A model generated the notes under the pieces. That model worked only from the letters and a program-made list of their open reading frames with translations, did not search any database and was not told the DNA's origin. From the NCBI GenBank assembly GCA_021648525.1, contig JAKISP010000004.1, positions 40,826-104,825 on the forward strand: a DNA stretch of 64,000 nt. Direction: 5' to 3'. Numbering within the stretch: position 1 is the first letter of the stretch; each line of letters begins with the position of its first letter. The position numbers and the translations under genes were made by a program. The DNA comes from Gammaproteobacteria bacterium. GTDB taxonomy: Bacteria; Pseudomonadota; Gammaproteobacteria; SZUA-140. This document shows, in pieces, positions 18,046 to 27,721 of this stretch.

Positions 18046-19947
18046 TTAAGCGACTGCGGCTACTAGCAACGTATTGACTCTATTCACAAAGGCAGATGGA
18101 TCATCCAGCTGCCCACCTTCTGTCAACATCGCCTGATCAAACAACACCGAGGAAATATCACCAAAACGCCCCTCATCCGCTTCCTCTTTTAACTGGAGTA
18201 CAATCGGGTGCTGCGGATTCACTTCAAGAATCGGCTTACTCGAAGGCATCGCCTGCCCTGCCGCTTCCATGATTTTTTGCATGTTGATCGCCATCTCCTG
18301 CTCTTCAACCACCAGGCAAGAAGGAGAATTGGTCAGGCGATGGGTTAGACGAACCTCTTTAACGCGCTCACCCAGCGATTCCTGCATACGTGTAGTAAGA
18401 TCTTTACACTCATCCACCGCTTTTTCGAAGGCCTCTTTTTCACCCTCATCTTCCAGCTCGCCCAATTCCAGCGCCCCCTTAGCAACTGATTGCAGTGACT
18501 TACCATCGAACTCAGTGAAGTAAGACATTGACCACTCATCCACACGATCACTCATCAACAGTACTTCGATTCCCTTAGTTTTAAATACTTCCAGGTGAGG
18601 GCTATTTTTAGCCGCCGCATAGTTATCAGCGGTGACATAGTAGATTTTGCTCTGCCCCTCTTTCATGCGTGAGATGTAATCGGCCAGTGAGACATCCTGC
18701 GCATCCCCGTCACTCTCGGTTGAGGTATAACGCAACAACTTCGCAATACGTTCACGATTACCAGTATCTTCCGCGATGCCTTCTTTTAATACGCAGCCAA
18801 ACTGGTCCCAGAATGTTTTGTATTTTTCAGCATCTTTTTTAACCATGCTTTCCAGCATAGCCAACACCTTCTTCACAGAGGCACCACGAATGGTGTCGAT
18901 CATGCGATTATGCTGTAGAATTTCACGCGAAACATTCAATGGCAGATCGCTAGAGTCAATCACACCACGCACAAAACGCAGATAGGTTGGCATCAACTGA
19001 TCGGTGGTATCCATAATGAAGACACGCTTTACATAGAGTTTGATACCATGTTTCTGTTCGCGATCCCAAAGATCAAATGGTGCACGCTGTGGAATGAAAA
19101 GCAGCGAGGTGTATGACTGATTCCCTTCAACGTGGCTATGCACATGAGTCAGTGGATCCTGAAAATCATGGCTCACATGCTTGTAAAATTCATTGTACTC
19201 TTCGTCGGTGATATCTTTTTTAGCACGCGCCCATAGTGCCGAAGCACTGTTCACGGCTTCAAATTCACCCGCTTTTTCTTCATCTTTCGATGGCATCATG
19301 ATCGGCAGCGAAATGTGATCCGAGTATTTGTTGATAGTTGAACGCAAACGATAATCATCCAGAAATTCTTCCTGATCTTCACGCAGGTGCAGCGTCACTT
19401 CAGTACCACGACCCGGTTTATCAACCGTTTCCAGCTCATAGCTACCTTCACCTTCGGAGGTCCAGCGAACGCCATGCTCAGAGCCCGTGCCTGCACGGCG
19501 GGTAGTCAGGGTCACTTTATCAGCGACGATAAAGGCAGAATAGAAACCGACACCAAACTGACCGATTAGCTGGCTATCTTTGGCCTGGTCACCGCTTAAT
19601 GTATCAAAAAACTGGCGTGTACCCGATTTTGCGATGGTACCAATATTATCGACCACCTCGGTACGGCTCATACCGATGCCGTTATCCGAGATCGTCACCG
19701 TACGTGCCTCTTTATCAAATGAGACATTCAGCTTTAATTCTGACTCGCCTTCATAGAGCGCATCATCACTCAACGCCTCGAAACGCAGCTTATCGCAGGC
19801 ATCAGAGGCGTTTGAGATCAACTCACGCAGAAAAATCTCCTTATTTGAATAGAGTGAGTGAATCATCAGCTTTAGTAGCTGCTGAACCTCTGTTTGAAAC
19901 TCTAATGTTTCCTTATGCGCCTCTGTGGTGGTCTCTGTGGTGGTCAT
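18046..19947 (-). CDS. htpG: Molecular chaperone HtpG (bacterial Hsp90)
   Basis: 633 residues, the normal length. The GHKL ATPase domain shows [16 protein letters not shown] (ATP-binding Asn), the DNGIGMSR motif and the lid motif [11 protein letters not shown]. The middle domain has the conserved catalytic-loop region [11 protein letters not shown]. HtpG remodels client proteins with DnaK. An upstream sigma-32 promoter is readable at 20092-20119, and a terminator follows the gene. Confidence 0.98.
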   Translation of the reverse strand: MTTTETTTEAHKETLEFQTEVQQLLKLMIHSLYSNKEIFLRELISNASDACDKLRFEALSDDALYEGESELKLNVSFDKEARTVTISDNGIGMSRTEVVDNIGTIAKSGTRQFFDTLSGDQAKDSQLIGQFGVGFYSAFIVADKVTLTTRRAGTGSEHGVRWTSEGEGSYELETVDKPGRGTEVTLHLREDQEEFLDDYRLRSTINKYSDHISLPIMMPSKDEEKAGEFEAVNSASALWARAKKDITDEEYNEFYKHVSHDFQDPLTHVHSHVEGNQSYTSLLFIPQRAPFDLWDREQKHGIKLYVKRVFIMDTTDQLMPTYLRFVRGVIDSSDLPLNVSREILQHNRMIDTIRGASVKKVLAMLESMVKKDAEKYKTFWDQFGCVLKEGIAEDTGNRERIAKLLRYTSTESDGDAQDVSLADYISRMKEGQSKIYYVTADNYAAAKNSPHLEVFKTKGIEVLLMSDRVDEWSMSYFTEFDGKSLQSVAKGALELGELEDEGEKEAFEKAVDECKDLTTRMQESLGERVKEVRLTHRLTNSPSCLVVEEQEMAINMQKIMEAAGQAMPSSKPILEVNPQHPIVLQLKEEADEGRFGDISSVLFDQAMLTEGGQLDDPSAFVNRVNTLLVAAVA

Positions 19948-20091
19948 GGTGCTAACTAACTCCTCTCATTTTTACTGTATCGGGTCGGATACCGGTTTTG
20001 GCGTCAATCACCTCTCAAGCCAAATGAACCAGCATCAAACCGCTAGAATTCGATTGTTACGGCACATTATAAAGGGATGTGCGCCTGGATA

Positions 20092-20119
20092 AAATAGGGG
20101 CATTTTTTTAATTTTCAAG
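20092..20119 (-). promoter_or_regulatory. Sigma-32 heat-shock promoter of htpG
   Basis: On the minus strand the -35 CTTGAAA (20119-20113) and -10 CCCCTATTT (20100-20092) are separated by 12 bp. These match the sigma-32 consensus CTTGAAA and CCCCATNT. The predicted leader to the htpG ATG is about 140 nt. Confidence 0.85.
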
Positions 20120-20261
20120 CGCCACTGAATTATCAGTCGCTAAAACCAGCACAACAGTAACCGATACCATTGACAATACCATAGTGCTCTCGTGCATACT
20201 GAACGGACAGGATGTTGTTTGATACAAACATTACTTTTTCGTCAACGTAAATGGAGGGGTT

Positions 20262-22652
20262 ATGCAGCATATACACCATTTCTCCGAGCTTACCCTGAAT
20301 GATATTCCGCGTGTTGGTGGCAAAAATGCCTCCCTCGGCGAAATGTACAACGCGTTAATCCCACTGGGGGTCAAGGTTCCTAACGGTTTTGCCACCAGTG
20401 CGGACGCCTATCGCCACTTTATTCAACACAATGATCTGCATGAAAAGATAGAGGCCGCACTCAATGCGCTAGATGCTAATGATGTTGATGCCCTGGCCGA
20501 AACCGGCGCGCGCATCCGTGCCTGGATCGCCCATGCCGAACTGCCAGCCGATCTGGAACAGGAGATCGGCGACGCCTACACTCGCCTGGAAAAGGAATAC
20601 GGCACCAATACAGACGTCGCGGTGCGCAGCTCCGCCACCGCAGAAGACCTGCCCACCGCATCGTTTGCAGGGCAACAGGACTCCTACCTCAACATTCGCG
20701 GCACCCACAACCTGCTACTCGCCTGCAAACAGGTGTTCGCCTCGCTCTTTACCGACCGAGCCATCTCATACCGCGTCCATCAGGGTTTTACCCATATGGA
20801 CGTGGCACTCTCGATTGGCGTGCAAAAAATGGTACGCGCGGACCTCGGTGCCTCTGGCGTCCTTTTCACCCTCGATACCGAAAGTGGCTTTCGCGACGTG
20901 GTCTTCATCACCGCCGCCTACGGCCTCGGTGAAAATATCGTACAGGGGATCGTCAATCCCGATGAGTACTACGTCTTCAAGCCCACCCTGGAAAAAGGTC
21001 ACCGCCCCATCCTGCGGCGCCACCTCGGTGAAAAGGCGATCAAGATGATCTACTCCGGCGACCCCACCGCAGGTATCTCGACCCATAACGTGCATGTACT
21101 GCGCGAAGAGCAGGAACGTTTTGTGCTGACTGATGACGAGGTACTGCAGCTGGCGCGCGATGCAATGATCATCGAAAAACATTACACCGACCATGCAGGG
21201 GTTGACCGTCCGATGGATATCGAGTGGGCCAAAGATGGCAATACCGGTGAGATCTTTATTGTACAGGCGCGGCCCGAAACCGTGCAGGCCAACCGAGACC
21301 TCAACGTACACCGTAGCTATACCCTCAAAGGTGAAGGTGAAATACTTGCTCAGGGCAAGAGCGTCGGGCAAAAAATTGCCACTGGCAAGGCGCGCGTGAT
21401 ATTCGAAGCGTCACAGATGCGCGAGCTACAAGCGGGCGAGGTACTGGTAACCGACATCACCGACCCCGACTGGGAACCGGTGATGAAGATCGCCGCTGGC
21501 CTTGTCACCAACCGTGGCGGACGCACCTGCCACGCCGCCATCATCGCGCGAGAACTCGGCATCCCGGCAATTGTCGGCTGTGGCGATGCAACGCAAACAC
21601 TACGCACTGGCGAGATGGTCACCGTCTCGTGTGCTCAGGGGGATAGTGGTTATGTCTATCGCGGCGAACAAAAGTTTGAGGTCGAAGAGATAGACCTCAG
21701 CACACTCAGGAAGCCCAAAACCAATATCATGCTCAATCTTGGCAACCCCGAGCAGGCGTATAAATTTTCGCATCTGCCAAACAGTGGCGTTGGGCTGGCG
21801 CGACTGGAGTTTATTATTAACAACACCATTCGTGTGCATCCACGTGCGCTGCTTGAATATGAGTTGCTCGACAAAGAGACACAGCAACAGATCGATACCA
21901 TTTGTGCTGGTTATCCTGATCGTAAAAGTTTTTTTATCAAACGCCTCGCCGAAGGGATCAGCACCATCGCCGCTGCTTTTTACCCCAAACCCGTGATCGT
22001 ACGCATGAGCGATTTCAAATCAAATGAATACGCATCCCTGATTGGTGGCAAGCAATTTGAACCCGAAGAAGAGAACCCCATGATCGGCCTGCGTGGTGCC
22101 AATCGTTATTTTTCAGAACACTTTGCCGAATGCTTCAAACTCGAATGTGCTGCAATGAAGCGCGCACGTGAACGGATGGGATTAGATAATATCGCACTGA
22201 TGATTCCTTTTGTTCGCACAGTCGATGAAGGAATCAAGACCCTGGAGCTAATGGCTGTCGAAGGATTAGCACGCGGTGAAAATGGGCTCAAAATTCACAT
22301 GATGTGCGAAATCCCCTCCAACGCACTACTGGCTGATGAGTTTTTAGAACATTTCGATGGTTTTTCAATCGGCTCCAATGACCTCACACAATTAACACTC
22401 GGTATCGACCGCGACTCCGGCATCGTCAGCGGCTTTGATGAACGCAATCCCGCTGTTACCAGGCTGATTGAGATGGCAATCACCGCCTGTAAAAAACAGG
22501 GGAAATATGTCGGCATCTGCGGTCAGGCGCCCTCTGACTATCCAGAAATGACACAGTGGCTGGTCAAACAGGGGATCGATTCTATTTCACTTAATCCGGA
22601 TAGTATTCTGGAGATGACCCGGGCTGTCCTTGAGATTGAGGGGGAAAAATAG
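20262..22652 (+). CDS. ppsA: Phosphoenolpyruvate synthase
   Basis: Converts pyruvate, ATP and water to PEP, AMP and phosphate in gluconeogenesis. The 796-residue length matches PpsA. The ATP-grasp domain has VRSSATAEDLPTASFAGQQ, the swivelling domain carries the phospho-histidine loop GGRTCHAAIIARELGIPA, and the PEP/pyruvate domain includes GSNDLTQLTLGIDRD and GICGQAPSDYP. A GGAGGGG ribosome-binding site precedes the ATG. The gene is divergent from htpG. A PEP carboxylase gene lies 24 kb away, so the window carries two enzymes of the PEP node. Confidence 0.97.
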   Translation: MQHIHHFSELTLNDIPRVGGKNASLGEMYNALIPLGVKVPNGFATSADAYRHFIQHNDLHEKIEAALNALDANDVDALAETGARIRAWIAHAELPADLEQEIGDAYTRLEKEYGTNTDVAVRSSATAEDLPTASFAGQQDSYLNIRGTHNLLLACKQVFASLFTDRAISYRVHQGFTHMDVALSIGVQKMVRADLGASGVLFTLDTESGFRDVVFITAAYGLGENIVQGIVNPDEYYVFKPTLEKGHRPILRRHLGEKAIKMIYSGDPTAGISTHNVHVLREEQERFVLTDDEVLQLARDAMIIEKHYTDHAGVDRPMDIEWAKDGNTGEIFIVQARPETVQANRDLNVHRSYTLKGEGEILAQGKSVGQKIATGKARVIFEASQMRELQAGEVLVTDITDPDWEPVMKIAAGLVTNRGGRTCHAAIIARELGIPAIVGCGDATQTLRTGEMVTVSCAQGDSGYVYRGEQKFEVEEIDLSTLRKPKTNIMLNLGNPEQAYKFSHLPNSGVGLARLEFIINNTIRVHPRALLEYELLDKETQQQIDTICAGYPDRKSFFIKRLAEGISTIAAAFYPKPVIVRMSDFKSNEYASLIGGKQFEPEEENPMIGLRGANRYFSEHFAECFKLECAAMKRARERMGLDNIALMIPFVRTVDEGIKTLELMAVEGLARGENGLKIHMMCEIPSNALLADEFLEHFDGFSIGSNDLTQLTLGIDRDSGIVSGFDERNPAVTRLIEMAITACKKQGKYVGICGQAPSDYPEMTQWLVKQGIDSISLNPDSILEMTRAVLEIEGEK

Positions 22653-22707
22653 ATTTTTACTAAGAAAATCCATTACTACCCCTCTTATTACATCTTTTAC
22701 TAAACTT

Positions 22708-22729
22708 GCTCCCGATCTTCATCGGGAGC
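22708..22729 (+). terminator. Hairpin downstream of ppsA, possible terminator
   Basis: A perfect 9-bp stem GCTCCCGAT / ATCGGGAGC encloses the tetraloop CTTC. There is no T-tract after it, so it may be a weak terminator or an mRNA-stabilising 3' hairpin. Confidence 0.5.
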
Positions 22730-22894
22730 AACAGGCTCTTCCAGCTAATTTGAAGGCGCTAATCACTTAAAACTGCAATTTTTCTGTTTTTTCAGATTCT
22801 CGTCAGCCTGCCGATAGTATATATGGAATCATAATTACTCAGGTTATCACCACCTTTTGTTTATAACCTTTGAAAAAAATAATGGGTACGGTCA

Positions 22895-24496
22895 GTGGCT
22901 ATCAGTGCGCAAATTAAATTAATCACTTTATCTATCATCAGTCTTACACTAGCGGCCTGTAGTGGATCCTCTACGCCAGCCGCCTCTACGCCATCACCCA
23001 CAGCTGTTTCAACTTATTCAATTAGCGGCAGTGTCAACATTTCACCCAACACAGGCCTGACACTACAAAACAACAGTGGAGACACATTGATGATTGGCGG
23101 TGTATCATTTGAATTTTCTACCGCACTACCTGACGGCAGTGACTACAACATCACTGTGTCCAACCAACCCTCAGGGCAAAACTGCTCTATTGCCAACGGC
23201 AGCGGTATCATCAATGGTACTAACATTGACAATATACTGCTCTCCTGCTCTAGCTGGGGTACCGCCATGCTAATCGAGAATAATGATACTGGACTGGCAT
23301 CAACACCCCAGATCACAATCGATACCGTTGGCAATGCCATCGCAGTATGGGCGCAAAGTGATGGCACGCGAACCAGCATCTGGACCAATCGCTATACCGC
23401 AGGCGGCACATGGGGCAACCCAGAATTAATTGAAACAGATGATGCTGGCAATGCCGTCACACCACAGATTGCGGTGGATGGTAGCGGCAATGCGCTGGCT
23501 GTATGGAGCCAGAGTGACGGTGATCGAAATAATATCTGGGCTAATCGCTATACTGCAGGAGGTGCATGGGGCACTGCACAGATGATAGAAACCGATAATG
23601 CTAATTCAGCAACAGCCCCTCAAATCACCGTTAATGATAGCGGTGATGCCATGGCAGTGTGGCAACAAATTGATGGCAGTGGCATTAGTAACATCTGGGC
23701 TAATCATTACGCCTCTGCTAGTACATGGGGTACTGCAGAAACAATCGAATTCAATACAAGAGACGCCATCACTCCGCAAGTCACGATGGATACTAATGGC
23801 AATGCAATCGCAATCTGGAGTCAGGATGATAGCTTCCGGTTTAACATTCAGACTAATCGATATACAGCGGGTAGTGGGTGGAATCCTTATACACAACTGC
23901 TTGAATCTATTCAGGCTGGATCAGCCGAAACCCCACAGGTCGCTTTCGACAGCGCTGGAAATGCCATTGCGGCCTGGAGTCACTATGATGGTAGTCGGTA
24001 TAGCATCTGGACTAATCGTTACACTGCAGGCGCACCCTGGAGCATAGAGAAATTGATCGAAAACCATGATATTAGTGATGCACGTGCACCCCAGATCATA
24101 ACTGACGCCAACAACAATGCACAGGTAATCTGGACACATGCAGCAGAGGGAGCCATTCGTGCCAACCACTATACCGCTGCCACCGATAGCTGGGAGGGCG
24201 ATGTTCTTGTCTCAGGAGATATCAGTGAAATCACCAATGGCGTGCAAGCGGCCACCGACAGTAGCGGCAATGCTATCGTCCTGTGGAGCCAGACAAGTGG
24301 TGGTGGGGCACAGATGGATATCTGGGTCAGTCACTATGTAACAGGCAACTGGTCGACTGCAATACTTATCGAAAGCGATAGTACCGGTGCAGCGGTCAAC
24401 CCTCAAATTGCGACTGGAAGCAATGGCGACACCATCGCAGTCTGGAGTCAAATGAATGGCTCAATGGAAAATATCTGGTTCAATCGCGTTGAATAG
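22895..24496 (+). CDS. Lipoprotein with eight propeller-like repeats
   Basis: 533 residues. A lipoprotein signal ends LTLAAC (Cys22) and is followed by a Ser/Thr/Pro linker and a small beta domain (about 40-120). Then come eight repeats of about 45-51 residues on the pattern WG-x4-IE-x10-PQI-x2-D-x2-GNAIAVW-Q-x-DG-x4-IW-NRYTAGG. The last repeat ends in IWFNRVE, which could close a ring. The regular blades suggest an eight-bladed beta-propeller on the cell surface or outer-membrane inner face, with a ligand-binding or adhesive role (inference). The start is GTG with a weak ribosome-binding site. It is a single-gene unit. Confidence 0.75.
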   Translation: MAISAQIKLITLSIISLTLAACSGSSTPAASTPSPTAVSTYSISGSVNISPNTGLTLQNNSGDTLMIGGVSFEFSTALPDGSDYNITVSNQPSGQNCSIANGSGIINGTNIDNILLSCSSWGTAMLIENNDTGLASTPQITIDTVGNAIAVWAQSDGTRTSIWTNRYTAGGTWGNPELIETDDAGNAVTPQIAVDGSGNALAVWSQSDGDRNNIWANRYTAGGAWGTAQMIETDNANSATAPQITVNDSGDAMAVWQQIDGSGISNIWANHYASASTWGTAETIEFNTRDAITPQVTMDTNGNAIAIWSQDDSFRFNIQTNRYTAGSGWNPYTQLLESIQAGSAETPQVAFDSAGNAIAAWSHYDGSRYSIWTNRYTAGAPWSIEKLIENHDISDARAPQIITDANNNAQVIWTHAAEGAIRANHYTAATDSWEGDVLVSGDISEITNGVQAATDSSGNAIVLWSQTSGGGAQMDIWVSHYVTGNWSTAILIESDSTGAAVNPQIATGSNGDTIAVWSQMNGSMENIWFNRVE

Positions 24497-24590
24497 TTTC
24501 TCATCACTGGACGTCAGATTGCCCTTGTGTCAGATATATTTCAGCACTAACCATCGAATATTTAGCTAGCAACACGATGTATTCACATCT

Positions 24591-24638
24591 CAGCTAGACA
24601 GCTAGACAGCTAGACAGCTAGACAGCTAGACAGCTAGA
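24591..24638 (+). repeat. 8-bp tandem repeat, six copies of CAGCTAGA
   Basis: Six perfect copies of CAGCTAGA in a row are followed by CAAAT. The unit contains the overlapping palindromes AGCT and CTAG. The period of 8 does not preserve reading frame and lies between genes, so it is a candidate variable-number repeat. Confidence 0.95.
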
Positions 24639-24843
24639 CAAATATATAATCATCCATTATAGCTATATAGAGCACCAAATCGGTCAAATAAACATCTAGT
24701 TTCTGTAAACATAAAACCGATAACTCAACAACTGATGCCATTACGACACTCCCCACCTGCCATAAATATATTATTATTTATTTATAAGCATAAGACGTTA
24801 TCGCTCAAGTAAATAGAGACCACGTCGATACAGATAAAGTAGA

Positions 24844-24907
24844 TATGACAGGCAGGATTGATTTTTGCAAATCATCAAGAGAAAAAGCGAACTATCCTGC
24901 CATCATA
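24844..24907 (+). ncRNA. Candidate structured RNA or cruciform element
   Basis: TATGA (24844-24848) pairs with TCATA (24903-24907). After a CA/A internal loop, GGCAGGAT (24851-24858) pairs with ATCCTGCC (24894-24901). Inside, TGATTT (24859-24864) and AAATCA (24869-24874) form a hairpin abutting the outer stem, leaving a purine-rich single-stranded 19-mer. It lies about 200 bp before the start of the GTPase cluster. I recognise no known riboswitch in it, and expression is not shown by the sequence. Confidence 0.35.
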
Positions 24908-25111
24908 AATATAATTTTCAGAACATTAAAACATATTAGACATGCTAAAGAGTGAAAGTCAGGCTGAAAATAGTTCTGAATTTAAGCGCCGATGCTAAAG
25001 TAACGTGATAAGGATATCCGAAATATCATTAGTTTTGGTAAACCGAATTTAAGTTTGACTCGGATTGGTCAAATGACGTAACGAGGGGCAGCGACGCAGC
25101 TGAAAAAAATT

Positions 25112-26107
25112 ATGCGTAGTATTAGTTTATCCCTTCTTGGGCTTACAAAACAAGATCATGCGATCCTTGCCGTTGCTATCAAATTAATAGACGTACCAGG
25201 CACTTCACTTACCATACTTCCTGAAGGAGTCCTCTCAGGCGAAGTGATATTGATCAATAATGATACCGATGCCGGGGCCGATTATCTTAAGAAAAAAAAC
25301 CCTGACCAGACTAAAATATTTTTATCTGAAAAATTCATGCCGACCCCTCAAGGCTCACGGCTACTGGAGCGCCCGGTAAGAATTCACGATCTGGTTAATG
25401 CTTTCAATATTTCCTGCGAACAATTTAAATCAAGCACAAAAAAAAATATTAAAGTAGGAAGTCACGCTAACATTTCAACTTCTCCCGTAAATACCAACAA
25501 CACACCACTGTTATTACATGAGTTTATTACTGCATGTCAGAAAAACGGCCTGATCAAACTCGAATGCCCGCCGTATAGTCCACTCTATATTAATGGTATC
25601 TCTCGCTCAGTAGCGACACGTGCGTCACTACCGGAAATTCATATCATCGCCAGAGAAAAAGATACCCTTCCCCAGATAAGCCCCCTGAGCGCAGTGGAAG
25701 AGTATGAACAAGCGTCAAGCAACGGCGTAAATATCTATCCAATTAATACCATTATCTGGCATACCGCTATGGTCGGTGCTAATGGAAAAATATTACCAGA
25801 GCACTCTCACGACACACCTGTCAAGCTTAAATCCATGCCCAGATTTCCACGTGAATATATGAGAAAACACCCTGAATACCTAAAAATGTCAGCACTACTC
25901 ACCAGAAAATCAATGACAGTAAATCAGTTACAACAAGCGACACAACTAGATATAAAAATCATCACTGATTTTTATAATCTTGTATATGCACTTGGCTTAA
26001 GCGCCATTGATGAAAAGGCCAATACCGCAGAGATTTACGGAAATAATAAAAGTAAAAAATCAGGCCTACTATCCAGGCTTGCCAAAAAACTTAGCACTAC
26101 CGGATAA
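25112..26107 (+). CDS. Unrecognised protein heading the GTPase/Roadblock cluster
   Basis: 331 residues that I cannot assign to a family with confidence. The N-terminal 100 residues alternate beta strands and helices with IFLSEKFMP and RLLERPVRIHDLVNAF, reminiscent of a degenerate receiver or Rossmann-like domain. The middle contains LLLHEFITACQKNGLIKLECPPYSPLYING. The C-terminus (LKMSALLTRKSMTVNQLQQATQLDIKIITDFYNLVYALGLS) looks like a winged-helix module, and a basic tail follows. It ends 23 bp before the GTPase gene, which suggests it is a partner, scaffold or regulator of that GTPase. Confidence 0.6.
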   Translation: MRSISLSLLGLTKQDHAILAVAIKLIDVPGTSLTILPEGVLSGEVILINNDTDAGADYLKKKNPDQTKIFLSEKFMPTPQGSRLLERPVRIHDLVNAFNISCEQFKSSTKKNIKVGSHANISTSPVNTNNTPLLLHEFITACQKNGLIKLECPPYSPLYINGISRSVATRASLPEIHIIAREKDTLPQISPLSAVEEYEQASSNGVNIYPINTIIWHTAMVGANGKILPEHSHDTPVKLKSMPRFPREYMRKHPEYLKMSALLTRKSMTVNQLQQATQLDIKIITDFYNLVYALGLSAIDEKANTAEIYGNNKSKKSGLLSRLAKKLSTTG

Positions 26108-26130
26108 ATGGTTTAGAGGAAGAATCAGGT

Positions 26131-26655
26131 ATGCATATAGGAGAACATAAGATTGTATTTACAGGCCCGGTCGGCGCGGGAAAGACGGCTGCGATTACCT
26201 GTCTAAGTGACGCACCCGTTATTGGAACAGATGTCGCAGCAACCGATGAAACATTAAATAAAAAAGACCTCACCACCGTTGCAATGGACTATGGCTACAT
26301 TGAACTAGAGGATGGTGAGTTCATCCATCTATACGGTACTCCAGGCCAGGATCGCTTCAATTTTATGTGGGACATACTATGCCAGGGTGGAATGGGGTTA
26401 ATACTATTAGTCGATGCAACCAGTCCAGACCCTGCTGCAGACTGCGAATTCTACCTCGGTGCATTTGATAGTTTCATACAGGAGACCGGAGCAGTGATTG
26501 GCATCACGCGCGCTGACATTTCGGACAACACCAGATATGAAGAGGTTCAAGATGTGATTATAGAAAAAGGTTACCCCATTCCGGTATTAGAAATTGATGC
26601 TCGAAATGAAGATGATGTTAAAGATCTAGTTTATGCCTTAATGGCTGTATTGTAA
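26131..26655 (+). CDS. Small Ras-like GTPase, COG2229 type
   Basis: 174 residues. G1 is GPVGAGKT (12-19). G3 is the family-specific GTPGQDRF (69-76), in which Gly replaces the usual DxxG aspartate. The G4 position reads TRAD (126-129), not NKxD, and G5 is IDAR. Such GTPases act as nucleotide switches with Roadblock proteins as regulators; examples are Streptomyces conservons and the related MglA/MglB pair. Two Roadblock genes follow immediately. GAGGAAG and AGG motifs upstream can serve as the ribosome-binding site. Confidence 0.88.
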   Translation: MHIGEHKIVFTGPVGAGKTAAITCLSDAPVIGTDVAATDETLNKKDLTTVAMDYGYIELEDGEFIHLYGTPGQDRFNFMWDILCQGGMGLILLVDATSPDPAADCEFYLGAFDSFIQETGAVIGITRADISDNTRYEEVQDVIIEKGYPIPVLEIDARNEDDVKDLVYALMAVL

Positions 26656-26679
26656 TTATATATTTCAGGGGGAATAACC

Positions 26680-27132
26680 ATGGACGTCACATCCGACATT
26701 GTTGATAAGGTTACACACCAGCATCATGGGCAACGCGCGCCAGATGAAATCATAGCCAATATATTAGCAACACTAAATTCTCTTAAAAATGATTCAGATG
26801 ACATTGTAGCAGCCATAGTCACCAGCAGTGACGGCCTTCCCTGGGCGCAGGTACTTCCCGACGATTTCGATGTAAAACGTTTTTCTGCCATGAGTAGCGC
26901 TATTTTAGCACTGAGTATCACAATGGCAAGAGAAGCTGGGCGAGGTGAGACAAAGAACCTGCTGGTTGAAGCTGATAATGGAAATATCTATGTACTGCAA
27001 GCTGGGCCAACGCTATTACTAACCGTATTTACAAAAGCGACAACTAACATGGGTCTTACATTGGCACACACCCGCGGTGCCGCAGAGCTGGTTGAACAAA
27101 TCATGATAAATTATGGCGCCACCCAGTCATAA
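26680..27132 (+). CDS. Roadblock/LC7 domain protein, first of two
   Basis: 150 residues. The Roadblock core is clear: a short N-terminal helix, then IVAAIVTSSDGLPWAQVLP, a long helix FSAMSSAILALSITMAREAG, strands NLLVEADNGNIYVLQAGPTLLLTVFT and a C-terminal helix beginning MGLTLAHTRGAAELVEQ. Roadblock dimers such as MglB bind and activate Ras-like GTPases. GGGGGAAT lies before the ATG, 24 bp after the GTPase stop. Confidence 0.88.
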   Translation: MDVTSDIVDKVTHQHHGQRAPDEIIANILATLNSLKNDSDDIVAAIVTSSDGLPWAQVLPDDFDVKRFSAMSSAILALSITMAREAGRGETKNLLVEADNGNIYVLQAGPTLLLTVFTKATTNMGLTLAHTRGAAELVEQIMINYGATQS

Positions 27133-27224
27133 GGACGATGGCATAAACTTCATGCCATGATGGACTAGTAATTAATAATGGGTGATTTTTATTAAACAAC
27201 ACAAATACAATCAGGAGAACATAG

Positions 27225-27632
27225 ATGTCATCAATCAATGATATTTGCGGAAAAATTCTAAATGATGCAGACGGTGCACTTGGAGTGGCAGTTGTAGATC
27301 TTTCCACCGGTTTGCTACTTGGGGCGGCTCATGACGTCCCCTATTTCACTCAAACATACATTGATGCCGTCGCCTCAGCTGCAGTAGAAATGTTTAGGGG
27401 GAAAGGAATCAAAAGTGTTGAAAAATTAATCTCTCAGCAACGTGGAGAGACGCTGGAAAACAGCATCAAAGAAGTCCAGATGTCAACCACCAATACCTTC
27501 CATTATATGTCAACCGTACCCGGAAAACCTAATGCATTAGCCGTTCTAATCACCTCAAATAAAACCAATTTAGGCATGGGGTGGGCTGCATTACGAGGTG
27601 CGCTACCAGACCTTGAACCACTCTGTCCATAG
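27225..27632 (+). CDS. Second, divergent Roadblock/LC7-like protein
   Basis: 135 residues with the same order of strands and helices (ALGVAVVDLSTGLLLGAAH, a helix with IDAVASAAVEMF, strands around NTFHYMSTVPGKPNALAVLITS, then NLGMGWAALRGALPDL). It is more distant from canonical Roadblock proteins than its neighbour. CAGGAG precedes the ATG. Two different Roadblock proteins next to one GTPase could form a heterodimer or act at opposite steps (inference). Confidence 0.75.
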   Translation: MSSINDICGKILNDADGALGVAVVDLSTGLLLGAAHDVPYFTQTYIDAVASAAVEMFRGKGIKSVEKLISQQRGETLENSIKEVQMSTTNTFHYMSTVPGKPNALAVLITSNKTNLGMGWAALRGALPDLEPLCP

Positions 27633-27675
27633 CGTGCTATCTTCCCTTATTCAGAAGCAGTCGCCAGCATAAAAT

Positions 27676-27701
27676 GAAGAGGGGGAGGTTTCCCTCTCTT
27701 C
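27676..27701 (+). promoter_or_regulatory. Hairpin over a purine-rich Shine-Dalgarno-like run
   Basis: GAAGAGGGGG (27676-27685) pairs with CCCTCTCTTC (27692-27701) through 10 pairs, one of them G-U. The left arm covers the GAGGGGGAGG run just before the likely start of the kinase/phosphoesterase gene. It could limit translation of that gene or mark the 3' end of the upstream transcript. Confidence 0.45.
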
Positions 27702-27721
27702 ATGGCCAGGAAAATATACCC

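Larger units (their letters stand above)
24497..25111. other. Non-coding region of about 615 bp with tandem repeat and folded element
   Basis: No gene is visible. The region holds the 8-bp tandem repeat at 24591-24638 and the extended stem structure at 24844-24907, both listed separately. It ends as the upstream region of the GTPase/Roadblock cluster. AGGGGC at 25084-25089 is too far from the ATG at 25112 to act as its ribosome-binding site. Confidence 0.6.

Noticed and set aside
24597..24638. CRISPR array
   Set aside because: The repeats are 8 bp and contiguous, with no spacers, and no cas genes lie near.
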